This document shows positions 48,948 through 58,516 of a stretch of 64,000 bases of DNA, piece by piece. The notes beneath the pieces are model-generated. The model ran no database searches. It worked only from the letters and a program-made list of their open reading frames with translations, and was not told the DNA's origin. The DNA comes from a virus. Numbering within the stretch: position 1 is the stretch's first letter; each line of letters starts with the position of its first letter. The position numbers and the translations under genes were made by a program. The stretch spans positions 1 to 64,000 of the IMG/VR virus record IMGVR_UViG_3300023172_000011; one strand, given 5' to 3'.

Positions 48948-49964
48948 ATGATTATATGTTACCATAGAAGCAGTTCATTAGGCACGTTTGAGATGTGCGA
49001 AATGAAATATTTCTTTCAGTACGTATTAGGCATGAAAGATAAAACGAATAAAAAGGCCGTACTAGGTACGGTCTTTCATCGTGTAATGCAGGTACTGGCT
49101 GACAAGAAAAAGGCTCAAGAAGAGAAGAAAAGAAAACTGAAGAATGATGACATTCAGGACTTAACGTTTGCTCAATGCGATGATATAGAATTCGTTACAG
49201 AGCTATGCTTTGAATACTACAAATATCATGAAGAAGATGTTGGCTTAGGACCAAAAGATCTACAGACATGTATTGGATGGGTATACAAAGCATTAGCTTA
49301 CAATGATGGCTATATGGACCCGAGAAATCAAAATATCAATGCCACAGAGCAATTCTTTGATATTGAGATTAAGCAAGATTGGGCTAAGTACCGATATGAG
49401 ATTAATGACAAAGTATTTGATGGATATCTTTCTATCAAGGGCACAATCGACGTAATTATCAAAGAGGATGATCTGTACTTCCAAGTCTTGGATTATAAAA
49501 CCGGCAAGCGATTGAATTGGGCAACAGGTAAAGAAAAGACCTACGAAGATCTTTGCTCTGATAAACAATTGCTACTCTATTATTACGCATTAAAGAATCT
49601 CTTCCCAGAAAGAAATTTCTATGTATCCATTTATTATGTTAATAATGGCGGGGTTTTTGATATTGTCTTTAGCGAAGAGGATTACAAGAAAGCAGAAGAC
49701 ATGCTTCGGGAAAAGTTTGAATACATCCGATCAGTTGACCTGCCGAGACAACTCTCTATAGATCAGCAAAACTGGAAGTGTACAAAATTGTGTAAATTTT
49801 CAGAAGAGTTTCAAGATTCTGGAAAAACTACTTGCCAATACTTCCATGATTTGATAAGATCTAAGGGTATGAACACTGTTGTATGCGAACATGCTAATTT
49901 GAATAAACTTGGAAAATATGGTGCTGGTGGAGGTAGACTTGGAGAAGATAATGAAAGTAATTAG
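48948..49964 (+). CDS. RecB/Cas4-type PD-(D/E)XK exonuclease
   Basis: 338 residues. SSSLGTFEMCEMKYFFQYVLGM is the typical start with a Cys, LGTVFHRVM gives the catalytic His, and GTIDVIIKEDDLYFQVLDYKTGK is the D ... D-x-K core, followed by a Q-x3-Y helix (KQLLLYYYAL). C-terminal Cys (KCTKLCKF ... TTCQYF) could hold the iron-sulfur cluster usual in Cas4/AddB-type members. It probably resects DNA ends for recombination. No CRISPR array or cas genes are nearby. Confidence 0.82.
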   Translation: MIICYHRSSSLGTFEMCEMKYFFQYVLGMKDKTNKKAVLGTVFHRVMQVLADKKKAQEEKKRKLKNDDIQDLTFAQCDDIEFVTELCFEYYKYHEEDVGLGPKDLQTCIGWVYKALAYNDGYMDPRNQNINATEQFFDIEIKQDWAKYRYEINDKVFDGYLSIKGTIDVIIKEDDLYFQVLDYKTGKRLNWATGKEKTYEDLCSDKQLLLYYYALKNLFPERNFYVSIYYVNNGGVFDIVFSEEDYKKAEDMLREKFEYIRSVDLPRQLSIDQQNWKCTKLCKFSEEFQDSGKTTCQYFHDLIRSKGMNTVVCEHANLNKLGKYGAGGGRLGEDNESN

Positions 49965-49996
49965 TAAAACTTGCTGTAAGTGTAAGGAATTGATAT

Positions 49997-51835
49997 ATGA
50001 TTAGAAATCACAGCCATTATTCATTACTTATGTCTACATCTCGATCTAAGCAGATTGCCAAAGCCTGCAAAGATGCTGGATATAGATATGCTGGAATTAC
50101 TGATGTAGCCACGATTAGCGGCTGCGTTAATTTCATACAAGCATGTAAAAAGGAAGATATCACCCCGCTCATTGGATCTGAGATTATCTTAGATGATAAT
50201 TCAAGACTAACTCTTGTATGTAGAAATATTGAAGCATGGGATGATTTACTTGGAGTTATATCTCAGGCCAATTCTAAAGATAACCATGATGGCACTCCAA
50301 AAATTTCATTTGCCGATTTGACACAAAGCATTAATCCAGACAACTTTATCTGCATTGATGGCTATGTCGGTAGTAAGCTATTTAATAAACTATTTCCAAA
50401 TATAGACTGCATCTTTGATGCTGCCGATATTGAAATGGTTAAGTCATGCATTGACAATAACTGGAAAGAAATACTCAATGATGAAATAGCGTTGATGCAT
50501 CAAACATTTGCTCATTATTATCTAGAAGTCAACAATCTTGACTCAGATACTTTCCCGATCTCCAAGGTAATGTCTGACATTCTATCCGTCTATGACAATG
50601 TAATTCCGAATACATCAAGTTATTATCCCGAAAGAAAAGATGCTGTTGATCATCGCGTATTAATCTGTACTAAGCTGAAGACAACTATGCGTCAACTTGC
50701 CGATAAGATTAGCAATGCTAAAGATATCGACTTGCTTAAATTTATTAGGAGTAGCTCATACCATATTAAGACTAGAGAAGCTATTGAAGCAGCATACAGT
50801 TCAGAACAGGTAGATAATCTTGACAAGATTACTGAATTGTGTGCCGACATTAATATCCTATCCAAACCTAAGCTGCCAAACTTTGAAACTCCGGATGGAA
50901 GCACTGAAGATGAATATCTAAAGGAGCTATGTCGTAAGGGATGGAAACGTCTCATTATGACTGGAGTAGATCCATATAAATATGATATATATAAAGATCG
51001 TGTACTTAAAGAGCTAGAGGTTATCGAAAAGGCAAATCTTGCCGGATACTTCTTAATCGTTCAAGATTATGTTAACTATTTTAGAAATCAAGGATGCTTG
51101 GTTGGTCCCGGTCGAGGTTCTGGTGGTGGATCATTAGTATGCTATCTCACAGGAATTACTCTAATCGACCCAATTGAATATGGCTTGATTTTTGAACGAT
51201 TCTATAATGAAGGTAGAAATACTGAAGATCATGTATCACTTCCCGATATCGACATTGACTTTCCGCCATCGTACCGTGATAAGGTTGTCGAATATCTAAA
51301 GAATAAATATGGCGATAGTCAAGTTTGCCAGATGCTTACATTTGGTAGACTTGCAGGAAGGTCTATTTTGAAGGAAGTGTTAAGAGTCAATGAGTCGTGC
51401 AGTTTTGACGAAATGAATAAGATTACGGAGAGGATTCCAAACGAAGCTGCCATTTCCGACCTGCTGGAAGAAATGGATAATCCATCAGTAATTCGCTGGG
51501 CTTTGGAAAATGACAGGAATTCTCTAATTGATTACTGCTGGCTTGACGATGACGATACTCTACAAGGCGAGTATGCTAAGGTGTTTGAGCAGGCAATGCG
51601 TATGGAAGGCGTCTTCAAAACTCAAGGCAAACATGCTGCTGGCGTTGTAATTGCATCTGATGACTTGACAAAAATCTGCCCTATGGTAAAATCATCTCGT
51701 AGTTCCGAGCAAATTGCGGGCATGGAAATGGGCGACTTAGAAGCTATTGGATGTGTTAAATTTGACATTTTAGGCGTTTCTCTTCTGGAGAAAATTTCAA
51801 ATACTGTTGAGGAAATTAATTATGAATTATCGTGA
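49997..51835 (+). CDS. dnaE-N: DNA polymerase III alpha, N-terminal half (split DnaE)
   Basis: 612 residues covering the PHP-like domain (NHSHYSLLMS near the start), thumb and palm of a bacterial-type C-family polymerase. The palm has PGRGSGGGSLVCYLTG (371-386), the catalytic SLPD417-I-D419-IDF, and the third catalytic Asp in VKFD590-ILG. The protein stops soon after, at residue 612, where intact DnaE goes on into the fingers. The rest is a separate gene at 52540. Several PHP metal ligands look lost. The stop overlaps the start of a DnaQ-like gene by 14 bases. Confidence 0.9.
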   Translation: MIRNHSHYSLLMSTSRSKQIAKACKDAGYRYAGITDVATISGCVNFIQACKKEDITPLIGSEIILDDNSRLTLVCRNIEAWDDLLGVISQANSKDNHDGTPKISFADLTQSINPDNFICIDGYVGSKLFNKLFPNIDCIFDAADIEMVKSCIDNNWKEILNDEIALMHQTFAHYYLEVNNLDSDTFPISKVMSDILSVYDNVIPNTSSYYPERKDAVDHRVLICTKLKTTMRQLADKISNAKDIDLLKFIRSSSYHIKTREAIEAAYSSEQVDNLDKITELCADINILSKPKLPNFETPDGSTEDEYLKELCRKGWKRLIMTGVDPYKYDIYKDRVLKELEVIEKANLAGYFLIVQDYVNYFRNQGCLVGPGRGSGGGSLVCYLTGITLIDPIEYGLIFERFYNEGRNTEDHVSLPDIDIDFPPSYRDKVVEYLKNKYGDSQVCQMLTFGRLAGRSILKEVLRVNESCSFDEMNKITERIPNEAAISDLLEEMDNPSVIRWALENDRNSLIDYCWLDDDDTLQGEYAKVFEQAMRMEGVFKTQGKHAAGVVIASDDLTKICPMVKSSRSSEQIAGMEMGDLEAIGCVKFDILGVSLLEKISNTVEEINYELS

Positions 51836-52502
51836 CTACATTGTTTATGACTTTGAAACTACATCAGCTAATCCGTACACAACACAACCCGTACAGATTG
51901 CCGCTGTTGTTGTTCATGGTCGTAAACTTGAAATCAAAGAAGGTTCCGAGTTTCAGTCTTTAATGAAGCCAGAGCTAAACATAAAAAAGTGTGAAACACT
52001 TGGTGTTGACCCGCTTGAAGATGGTGCCGTTGCAGTTCACGGAAAGACCGCAGAAATGCTAAAGAAGGCACCAACTATTAAAGCCGTCTGGAAAAACTTT
52101 ACAGATTACGTCAATCAGTACAACTTCAAAGGAAGTAATTGGTCGGCACCAGTATCTGTAGGATATAATATCAAGGGTTTTGACTCTATCATCGTGAATC
52201 GCCTATGTACGACAGATCCGTGGAATTTTGGACCTGTAGATAACAAGCGTGGCGAGCAGGATTTGTTCAATCGAATTCATAGCATTGACATGCTTGACTT
52301 TATGTTTGCATTGTTTGAAAACAATAAAGATGTGAATTCACTTTCTGCCGATAATCTTGTCCGTGGATATATGGGTTACGATAAAGGGACGGCACATGAT
52401 GCAATGTCCGACGTTATTATGACAGCGGAATTATTCTGTAGAACTATGAGAATGTTAAGAAGCACAGCGTCTCGTAAAACGTTTAAGGGTGCATTTGCAT
52501 GA
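51822..52502 (+). CDS. DnaQ-like 3'-5' proofreading exonuclease
   Basis: 226 residues of the DEDDh family. YIVYDFETT gives the first Asp and Glu, VGYNIKGFDSIIVNRL the second Asp, and GTAHDAMSDVIMTAELF the His and last Asp. ATG 51822 is preceded by GAGGA inside the end of the polymerase N-half gene. It lies exactly between the two polymerase halves and very likely supplies proofreading to the rebuilt enzyme. Confidence 0.88.
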   Translation: MNYRDYIVYDFETTSANPYTTQPVQIAAVVVHGRKLEIKEGSEFQSLMKPELNIKKCETLGVDPLEDGAVAVHGKTAEMLKKAPTIKAVWKNFTDYVNQYNFKGSNWSAPVSVGYNIKGFDSIIVNRLCTTDPWNFGPVDNKRGEQDLFNRIHSIDMLDFMFALFENNKDVNSLSADNLVRGYMGYDKGTAHDAMSDVIMTAELFCRTMRMLRSTASRKTFKGAFA

Positions 52503-52539
52503 TTGAACATAAAGAAAAAAAATAACAAGGTCAATAAAG

Positions 52540-54099
52540 ATGCAGAAGATTGATATCACAAAATTGAATGAAAATGATCGTGCCGTTTGGGATATGATTG
52601 GCGAAGGCCGTGTCAAGGGATGCTTTCAAATTGAGAGTCATCTTGGCAAGACATGGTGCAGGGCACTGAAGCCTGATAATATTCTTGAATTAGCAGCACT
52701 GATTAGTATTATTAGACCCGGAACCTTAAAGGCTTTCGTCGATGGAAAGTCTATGACCCAGCATTATGTAGATAGAAAGCATGGTAAAGATAAAGTTCCA
52801 AGCCTGCATCCAGCTATTGATAAGCTACTTGAAGAAACTTACGGAGTTATTGTATATCAAGAACAGGCGATGGAAATCGCTGTTAAGATGGCTGGATTCA
52901 ACTTGAAAGAGGCAGACGACTTACGCAAGGCTATTGGTAAAAAGAAGGCGGATCTGATGAAGCAGGTTCGCGTCAAGTTTATTGATGGATCTAAACAAAA
53001 TAATATTGAAGAAAGCAAGGCTACTGAGATCTTTGACATGATCGAAAAGTCGGCTAGGTATTCATTCAATAAATCTCATGCAGTAGCATATGCTAAAATG
53101 GCCTATTGGTCAGCTTATATAAAAAATTACTATGTTGACAGGTTTATGAAAAACTGGCTACGAGATGCCGATGATAAGATTGATCCCGATATGGAAAAGC
53201 GTCAACTTATTATGGCAGCAAGAGCGGAAGGTCTTGAAATCAAAGGTCCAAGCATTTCAGTACTTGAGGAAAACTTCACTTTCGGAAAACGCGATGGTAT
53301 GTTTCCAGCTATTCATTTCGGCATTTGCAACGTCAAGAATGTTGGTGCAATTCATCTCCAACAATTAAAGGATAGTATCTCAAATATTTCAAGCATAAAC
53401 TGGTCCAACCTATTGGTTCATGTACTACCTAATGTAAATAAGAGAGCTATAGAAAACTTAATTAGCGTTGGTGCGTTTGCTGGTCTTGGCAAATCAAGAA
53501 CGGAAATGATTCATGAGTTTCACTGCTTTTCTGACTTTACCAAGAAAGAAATGCAGTCAATACAAGAACATCTCAATATTAATAATTTAACAGCGGCAGA
53601 AATTGTAAAAAATCTACTATCCTATGGAGTTAAAAAGGATGGAGGATTTATATCTACACAGAGCCGATACATGAAGATTGAGGATATCTTGATGAGAATT
53701 CAAAATCCCGGCAGGAATCTTGCTGACAACTCCATGACATATGCTAGAATAGAAGAAAAGCTGCTTGGATATGCGATTAATCACTCGGAACTCAACGCCT
53801 GTTCAGATGCATGTCACGCAAATGCCACATGTAAACAATTGACAGATGGCAGAGCAGACAATTGTGTTATTGCTGTAATTATTAAAACTGTTAGAGAGCA
53901 TAAAACTAAGAACGGCGACATCATGGCTTTTGTATCTGCCGAAGATGATTCTGGAGAATTAGAAAATATTGTTATTTTTCCTGATGTATACGAGCAAAAC
54001 AAAGATATAATATACGATAGAGCCACAGTATTATTATCTGGTCAAATAAAAGATAAAACCAGAAATTCATTTATTATTGATAAAGTTTTTAGCATTTGA
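52540..54099 (+). CDS. dnaE-C: DNA polymerase III alpha, C-terminal half (split DnaE)
   Basis: 519 residues that continue DnaE where the first half stops. Residues 1-230 are fingers: GRVKGCFQIESHLG, IRPGTLKAFVDG, YGVIVYQEQAMEIAV, ADDLRKAIGKKKADLM, and FNKSHAVAYAKMAYWSAYIK. Then come an HhH-like section and an OB fold near the C-terminus (VIIKTVREHKTKNGDIMAFVSAEDDSGELENIV). No beta-clamp motif is obvious at the end. The start is an ATG at 52540 after a short gap; no intein is visible. It must associate with the N-half to be active. Confidence 0.9.
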   Translation: MQKIDITKLNENDRAVWDMIGEGRVKGCFQIESHLGKTWCRALKPDNILELAALISIIRPGTLKAFVDGKSMTQHYVDRKHGKDKVPSLHPAIDKLLEETYGVIVYQEQAMEIAVKMAGFNLKEADDLRKAIGKKKADLMKQVRVKFIDGSKQNNIEESKATEIFDMIEKSARYSFNKSHAVAYAKMAYWSAYIKNYYVDRFMKNWLRDADDKIDPDMEKRQLIMAARAEGLEIKGPSISVLEENFTFGKRDGMFPAIHFGICNVKNVGAIHLQQLKDSISNISSINWSNLLVHVLPNVNKRAIENLISVGAFAGLGKSRTEMIHEFHCFSDFTKKEMQSIQEHLNINNLTAAEIVKNLLSYGVKKDGGFISTQSRYMKIEDILMRIQNPGRNLADNSMTYARIEEKLLGYAINHSELNACSDACHANATCKQLTDGRADNCVIAVIIKTVREHKTKNGDIMAFVSAEDDSGELENIVIFPDVYEQNKDIIYDRATVLLSGQIKDKTRNSFIIDKVFSI

Positions 54100-54108
54100 G
54101 GCAGTTAA

Positions 54109-54441
54109 ATGAATAAGTGCATATTCTATGGGCAAATACGTAGCAAGAATTTTGAGACAGATGTCGATTCCAGTATTTGTAAAATAACATTACAGCTTAA
54201 AATAGAAAATAGAAGAAGTACAAAGTCTAAAAACAAAAAAATTGATTATGAACTTTTGAACTTTGAAGCATGGGGTGGTGCAGCACTGACCATCGAATCT
54301 AATGCCGATCCCGGCGATTACATTTTGATAGTAGATTCAACGGCCAGATCAATATCTCATGATAATAGTGGTTCACCAACAAGTGAGCTAATTTGTTTTA
54401 GAATTAACGAGTTTAAGATTATTAAGTACGGAGGACGATGA
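54109..54441 (+). CDS. Second SSB-like OB-fold protein
   Basis: 110 residues. CIFYGQIRSKNFETDVDSSICKITLQLKIENRRS, then DYELLNFEAWGGAALTIESNADPGDYILIVDSTARS and a FRINEFKII end match the strand order of SSB/PriB OB folds. It is more diverged than the SSB at 28387 and lacks an acidic tail. It follows the polymerase after nine bases, so it may act with that polymerase. Confidence 0.65.
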   Translation: MNKCIFYGQIRSKNFETDVDSSICKITLQLKIENRRSTKSKNKKIDYELLNFEAWGGAALTIESNADPGDYILIVDSTARSISHDNSGSPTSELICFRINEFKIIKYGGR

Positions 54442-54914
54442 TGGATTCTCAAGTTGAAAAAATGATTGAAGAGAACAAAAACCTTATCTACAGTATTGCA
54501 AATTCTCTTTATATCCCAAACAAGGCATTTAGCATAGAAGATCTAATCCAAGTTGGATTTTTAGCAATTTGCAAAAGTGCAAATAAATACAATCCAGAAC
54601 GAGGAAGGGTCTCAACATTTATTACGCACTGTGCTAAGAATGATATGATAAAGTTTATTAGAAAAAATAAGATTGGCCGTGAACTAATTTATAATGAATT
54701 AAAGAGCCTTAGTTATGATGAAACAGAAGAAATTCTCAAATCTGATGTATTGGATTATTATAATTTAAAAAATACAATTGAAGAAAAGATTGTGACACTA
54801 AAGAGAAATGGCGAATCCAATAGAGCTATTGGCAAAAAACTAAATCTAAACTCGAATAAAGTGTCTTCAATACTTTCAGAAATCAAAGAAAGGCTAGCAA
54901 CAAATAATGGCTAG
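54441..54914 (+). CDS. Phage sigma-70 family factor
   Basis: 157 residues. The first part is sigma region 2: NLIYSIANSLYIPNKAFSIEDLIQVGFLAICKSANKYNPERGRVSTFITHCAKNDMIKFIRK (excerpted motifs DLIQVGF, ANKYNPERG, STFI), which binds the -10 element. The end (NRAIGKKLNLNSNKVSSILSEIKERL) is a region 4-like helix-turn-helix. It should direct host RNA polymerase to phage promoters, perhaps the repeated GTATAC element. ATG 54441 fits the GGAGG at 54430-54434 better than ATG 54438. Confidence 0.82.
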   Translation: MDSQVEKMIEENKNLIYSIANSLYIPNKAFSIEDLIQVGFLAICKSANKYNPERGRVSTFITHCAKNDMIKFIRKNKIGRELIYNELKSLSYDETEEILKSDVLDYYNLKNTIEEKIVTLKRNGESNRAIGKKLNLNSNKVSSILSEIKERLATNNG

Positions 54915-56547
54915 AAAAAAAAGAGTACTCTTCATTAGCGAGGCCGCATATCTAAATACGGGATATGCAAAATACAGTAAGGAAGTAATATCGCGTCTAT
55001 ATAGAAGCGGTAAATACGATGTAGCGGAAATGTCTGTATATGGAGCCGCTAATGATCCAAGACGCTCCAGTATTCCTTGGAAAAATTATCCAGTTCTTCC
55101 AGATGAGCATAACGAAGAACAAATGAAATCGTATAATTCTAGTCCGGGCAATCAATTTGGAAGCTGGAGATTTGAAAGAGTTTGTTTAGATTTCGAGCCA
55201 GATATTGTTTTAACAATTCGTGATTATTGGATGGATGCCTTTGTATATCATTCTCCATATAGAAGAATTTTCAAATGGGCATGGATGCCAACTGTAGATG
55301 CATCGCCACAGAATCCAGAATGGATTGATTTATTCTGTGATGCAAATTATGTACTAACCTATTCTGATTGGGCTAAGAATGTCCTAGAAGAACAGGCTGG
55401 AAAGAACATAAATACAGTTGGCTCTGCCCCTCCATCAGCATCCGATGCTTTCATTCCTATGAATCAAAAATCTGTTAGAGATGAATTTGGCGTCCGCGAT
55501 GATATAAATATTATTGGTAGTGTAATGAGGAATCAACGTCGGAAGTTATTTCCCGCGTTGATTTCTGCATTTAGTAAGTATCTAAAAGAAACTGGCGACA
55601 CCAAAACATATTTGTATATGCATACCAGCTATCCAGACGCTGGATGGAATTTAGCAAACTTAATCCACTCTAATGATATCTCTTCTAGAGTTTTAATGAC
55701 ATACGTATGCGGAAACACAGATTGCAAAAATGTTGAAGTCTGTTTTTTTTCAGATGCCAGAAAAGTCTGCCTTAAATGTAATAAATTTAGTTCAATGCCG
55801 TCTAGTGTATCTAATGGCGTTTCAGATGAAATACTGGCAAAGATATATAACATTTTTGATCTTTACCTTCAGCCAGCAAATTCAGAAGGGTTCGGTCTTC
55901 CTCAAGTTGAGGCTGCTGCATGTGGAATACCAATTGCCTGCACTAACTATTCCGCTATGGAAGACATTGTTAATAAACTAGATGCATATCCAATATCTTA
56001 TACAAAGTATAAAGAATTAGAAACTGGATGTGATCGTGCTGTTGTTGATGAGAATAGCATAGTAGAGATCATAAAAACTTTTCTATCAGACAAAACTCAA
56101 AAGAGTAATATTCGTCAGCTATTTGAAGATCATTATAGCTGGGACAAGACTGCCGCAAAGTGGATGGAAGTCATTGACGACTGTGAATATGCTGACTGGA
56201 AACAGCCTGCAAATATCATTAGACCTTCAAAAATAAATATGGAAGAAAAGTCTAATGAAAGATTTGTGCGGGAGTTAACCGAACTATTTTGCTACTACGA
56301 GGGGCACAAAAACTCGTACTTTACGAGGAACTTAATGTCTGATCTAACAAAAGGATCTAGCAAGATTGCGTGGGATGATCATTTCTCTAATGAATTTACT
56401 CCATCAAATCCAAATAAACAAAGACCAGTTGATAGGCAGTCAATTATTAATGTATTTGGTCGGAGACTAGAGAATTATAATATCTGGGAAGATGTGAGAA
56501 TAAATAGATCTAAATTAAAAGACGGGAACGAATTATGGCTAAACTAG
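54907..56547 (+). CDS. GT4-type glycosyltransferase with zinc-binding insert
   Basis: 546 residues, GT-B fold. N-terminal KRVLFISEAAYLNTGYAKYSKEVI, donor-site NSEGFGLPQVEAAACGIPIACTNYSAM (E-x7-E). Between them lies an insert with four Cys in two pairs, YVCGNTDCKNVEVC and KVCLKCNKF (around residues 270-300), probably a zinc ribbon. About 150 extra residues follow the catalytic domain. It heads a group of sugar genes within the replication region; the acceptor (virion protein, DNA base or host glycan) is unknown. It overlaps sigma by eight bases. Confidence 0.78.
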   Translation: MARKKRVLFISEAAYLNTGYAKYSKEVISRLYRSGKYDVAEMSVYGAANDPRRSSIPWKNYPVLPDEHNEEQMKSYNSSPGNQFGSWRFERVCLDFEPDIVLTIRDYWMDAFVYHSPYRRIFKWAWMPTVDASPQNPEWIDLFCDANYVLTYSDWAKNVLEEQAGKNINTVGSAPPSASDAFIPMNQKSVRDEFGVRDDINIIGSVMRNQRRKLFPALISAFSKYLKETGDTKTYLYMHTSYPDAGWNLANLIHSNDISSRVLMTYVCGNTDCKNVEVCFFSDARKVCLKCNKFSSMPSSVSNGVSDEILAKIYNIFDLYLQPANSEGFGLPQVEAAACGIPIACTNYSAMEDIVNKLDAYPISYTKYKELETGCDRAVVDENSIVEIIKTFLSDKTQKSNIRQLFEDHYSWDKTAAKWMEVIDDCEYADWKQPANIIRPSKINMEEKSNERFVRELTELFCYYEGHKNSYFTRNLMSDLTKGSSKIAWDDHFSNEFTPSNPNKQRPVDRQSIINVFGRRLENYNIWEDVRINRSKLKDGNELWLN

Positions 56548-57278
56548 GAACATTTTGTAATGAATGCTGTTTCTATAATCCAGATAAAAAAGAATGCAGT
56601 CATGGCCTTATAGATATGTTTACGCAGCGGGGAGCGACTATAGAATGGAATGATGACGGCCCATCAATAGATAGAGTTTGTAGATATAGAAGAACTCATG
56701 ACTGGAATGAAGACTTATCATTAGAAGAAAAAATAAAACTTTGTGAAGAAGAGGTATTTCTTTCCGGCTCAATAATTCTATTAGTTCAAGAGATTGATAA
56801 CGTCAAAGATATCCTCTCCAAATTAAAAGATGTAACAAATAATCGTTTTAAATTTATTATATCACATGAATGTAAGTTGAGTCCATTATTAGAAATCTCT
56901 AAAGAATTAGATATTCATGCTTCATTTGTTAGAAGCGTTGATGAAGATGTGTCTGACGAAAAACGAGTTTTTGATTGCTTAAAGCATCTGAAAAACGGGT
57001 ATGTCTTTCTTTTTAATTGTGATAAAGAAATTGACTATACTATTTTTGAAAAGGTCCATAAATTTACTACCAAGTTGATGCACCGTGTATTACATATCGA
57101 ACCGATTGATGAAAAGCTACATCAGTCCGTCAGTATGGTACATATTTATAAATGGCTTAATGGAGATATGATGGAATCGTTTTCTAATAAGCTAAAAAAC
57201 ATAGCCAGTGAAGAATCTAGCGACCCCCAAGTATTCAATTGGAAAGAAATCAATGAAGCATGTGCTAATAATCTATAA
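56535..57278 (+). CDS. Hypothetical protein with N-terminal Cys cluster
   Basis: 247 residues. The start has FCNECCFYNPDKKECSHG and RVCRYRR, a probable zinc site, followed by a Rossmann-like alternation (SGSIILLVQEIDNVKDIL, RFKFIISHE, YVFLFNCDKEIDYTIFEKVHKF). The D-x-D-like FNCDKEID suggests a degenerate GT-A domain. It is coupled to the glycosyltransferase upstream by overlap. Function not known. Confidence 0.55.
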   Translation: MAKLGTFCNECCFYNPDKKECSHGLIDMFTQRGATIEWNDDGPSIDRVCRYRRTHDWNEDLSLEEKIKLCEEEVFLSGSIILLVQEIDNVKDILSKLKDVTNNRFKFIISHECKLSPLLEISKELDIHASFVRSVDEDVSDEKRVFDCLKHLKNGYVFLFNCDKEIDYTIFEKVHKFTTKLMHRVLHIEPIDEKLHQSVSMVHIYKWLNGDMMESFSNKLKNIASEESSDPQVFNWKEINEACANNL

Positions 57279-57828
57279 GATATTCTCAGATCTTAATCAA
57301 GATTACTTACAAAAAATAATAAATGGGTGTAAGTCAAAGAAGCATAATGTAACAATTAACTTCCATGATTTTACGCTGTCCAAAAAAATTAGATCTCAAA
57401 TTGAACATGTTGAGTTCTCTGACTTAGAAGCGATTAACATCTCTGATGAAAACTATGAAGATATTGAAAAATCAGATCAAATTATTGTTCAAAAACTAAT
57501 AAGTTATAGCCACTTTGATGTAGTCTCAATATTAGTGCATGATATATTACTAGATAATGCAATAGACCAAATTGATTTTTCGGTTTTAGAGAACAGCAAT
57601 GTCGCGTCAATTTATCCAGATAATAATACTCGGACACCATTTAGCACAAGGGTTTATGGCAGGTCGCATCCGTTAATGAATGCAGGAGTTAGGTGTTTAT
57701 TTGTAGACATGTCAAAGTTGTTCTCAGTCTTAGGTAATGAGCATCCTGTAGGAGAAATCTACAATAATTATCCGTCTTGTCATTTTCCAGAAGTACTATT
57801 CACTGCTAACGCATTAAAGAATGAATAG
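57253..57828 (+). CDS. Hypothetical protein, GT-associated
   Basis: 191 residues from the ATG at 57253 with GGAAAG before it. MKHVLIIYKIFSDLNQDYLQKIINGC and later SNVASIYPDNNTRTPFSTRVYGRSHPLMNAG suggest a nucleotide-sugar-type alpha/beta fold. It overlaps both neighbours. No firm family; it belongs to the second glycosylation locus by position. Confidence 0.55.
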   Translation: MKHVLIIYKIFSDLNQDYLQKIINGCKSKKHNVTINFHDFTLSKKIRSQIEHVEFSDLEAINISDENYEDIEKSDQIIVQKLISYSHFDVVSILVHDILLDNAIDQIDFSVLENSNVASIYPDNNTRTPFSTRVYGRSHPLMNAGVRCLFVDMSKLFSVLGNEHPVGEIYNNYPSCHFPEVLFTANALKNE

Positions 57829-58516
57829 ACAAGAATGCATCCATACTATCAAGCAAACTCATCTTGATAAAGTAACATTTATTATATTATGCGGAGGCAA
57901 GTCTGGAGTTAAGGGTACTCAAAATATACCATTAACATGTATTGACTATAATAATACGGTAGTAGACCATCAAATACAAACAATAAATAAGAATTATGAA
58001 CATGCAGATATCATGTTAATGACCAGCTTTGAGTCAAAAAAAATAATCCAGCATATAGATGAAAAACAATATAGCAATGTACGCATATTTGAAAATAAAA
58101 ATTATATAGAGGAAAGCATAATAGATACTTGGAAACTTGCTGTAAATTGCTGTTCAGAAGGAAGTTTTTTTTTAATACATGGTGACAGAATCTTTAATAG
58201 CGATGCGATAACGCCATATGATGAAAATAGAATCTCTATTAGTGTTTATAACAATATTAAGAAAAACTATAATCTTGGCATAACATATGAAAACAATAAG
58301 CTAATAAATATGTCATATGGCCTACCAACCATCTGGTCAGAAATTCTTTTTGTGCCAAAATTATACTATAGAACTATCAAGTCAAAATTAAACGAGGCAA
58401 AAACCAAAAAAATTTATACGGTTGAAAAATTCTTAAATACTGTAAATCAAGAAATAGACATTTATGTTGATCGCAAAAATAAAATCAGCATTAAGTCATT
58501 AAAGGAAATGATATGA
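57821..58516 (+). CDS. Sugar nucleotidyltransferase-like protein
   Basis: 231 residues. VTFIILCGGKSGVKGTQNIPLT near the N-terminus resembles the glycine-rich nucleotide-binding start of NTP-transferase (RmlA/GalU) enzymes, and SFFLIHGDRIFNSDAI is the usual metal-binding Gly-Asp region. It may make a nucleotide sugar for the neighbouring transferases. The signature Lys/Arg in the G-rich loop is only partly kept, so a non-catalytic role is possible. Confidence 0.6.
   Translation: MNRQECIHTIKQTHLDKVTFIILCGGKSGVKGTQNIPLTCIDYNNTVVDHQIQTINKNYEHADIMLMTSFESKKIIQHIDEKQYSNVRIFENKNYIEESIIDTWKLAVNCCSEGSFFLIHGDRIFNSDAITPYDENRISISVYNNIKKNYNLGITYENNKLINMSYGLPTIWSEILFVPKLYYRTIKSKLNEAKTKKIYTVEKFLNTVNQEIDIYVDRKNKISIKSLKEMI

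Noticed and set aside
49951-50004. A 17-codon ORF starting ATG at 49951 with C-x2-C (TCCKCKELIYD) between nuclease and polymerase genes
   Set aside because: Too short to judge, overlaps the upstream gene end and the polymerase start; more likely chance or a remnant.
51780-52560. Possible split intein joining the two polymerase halves
   Set aside because: No intein-type N-terminal Cys block after the N-half, and the C-half starts directly with polymerase sequence without an intein C-motif (HN-C).
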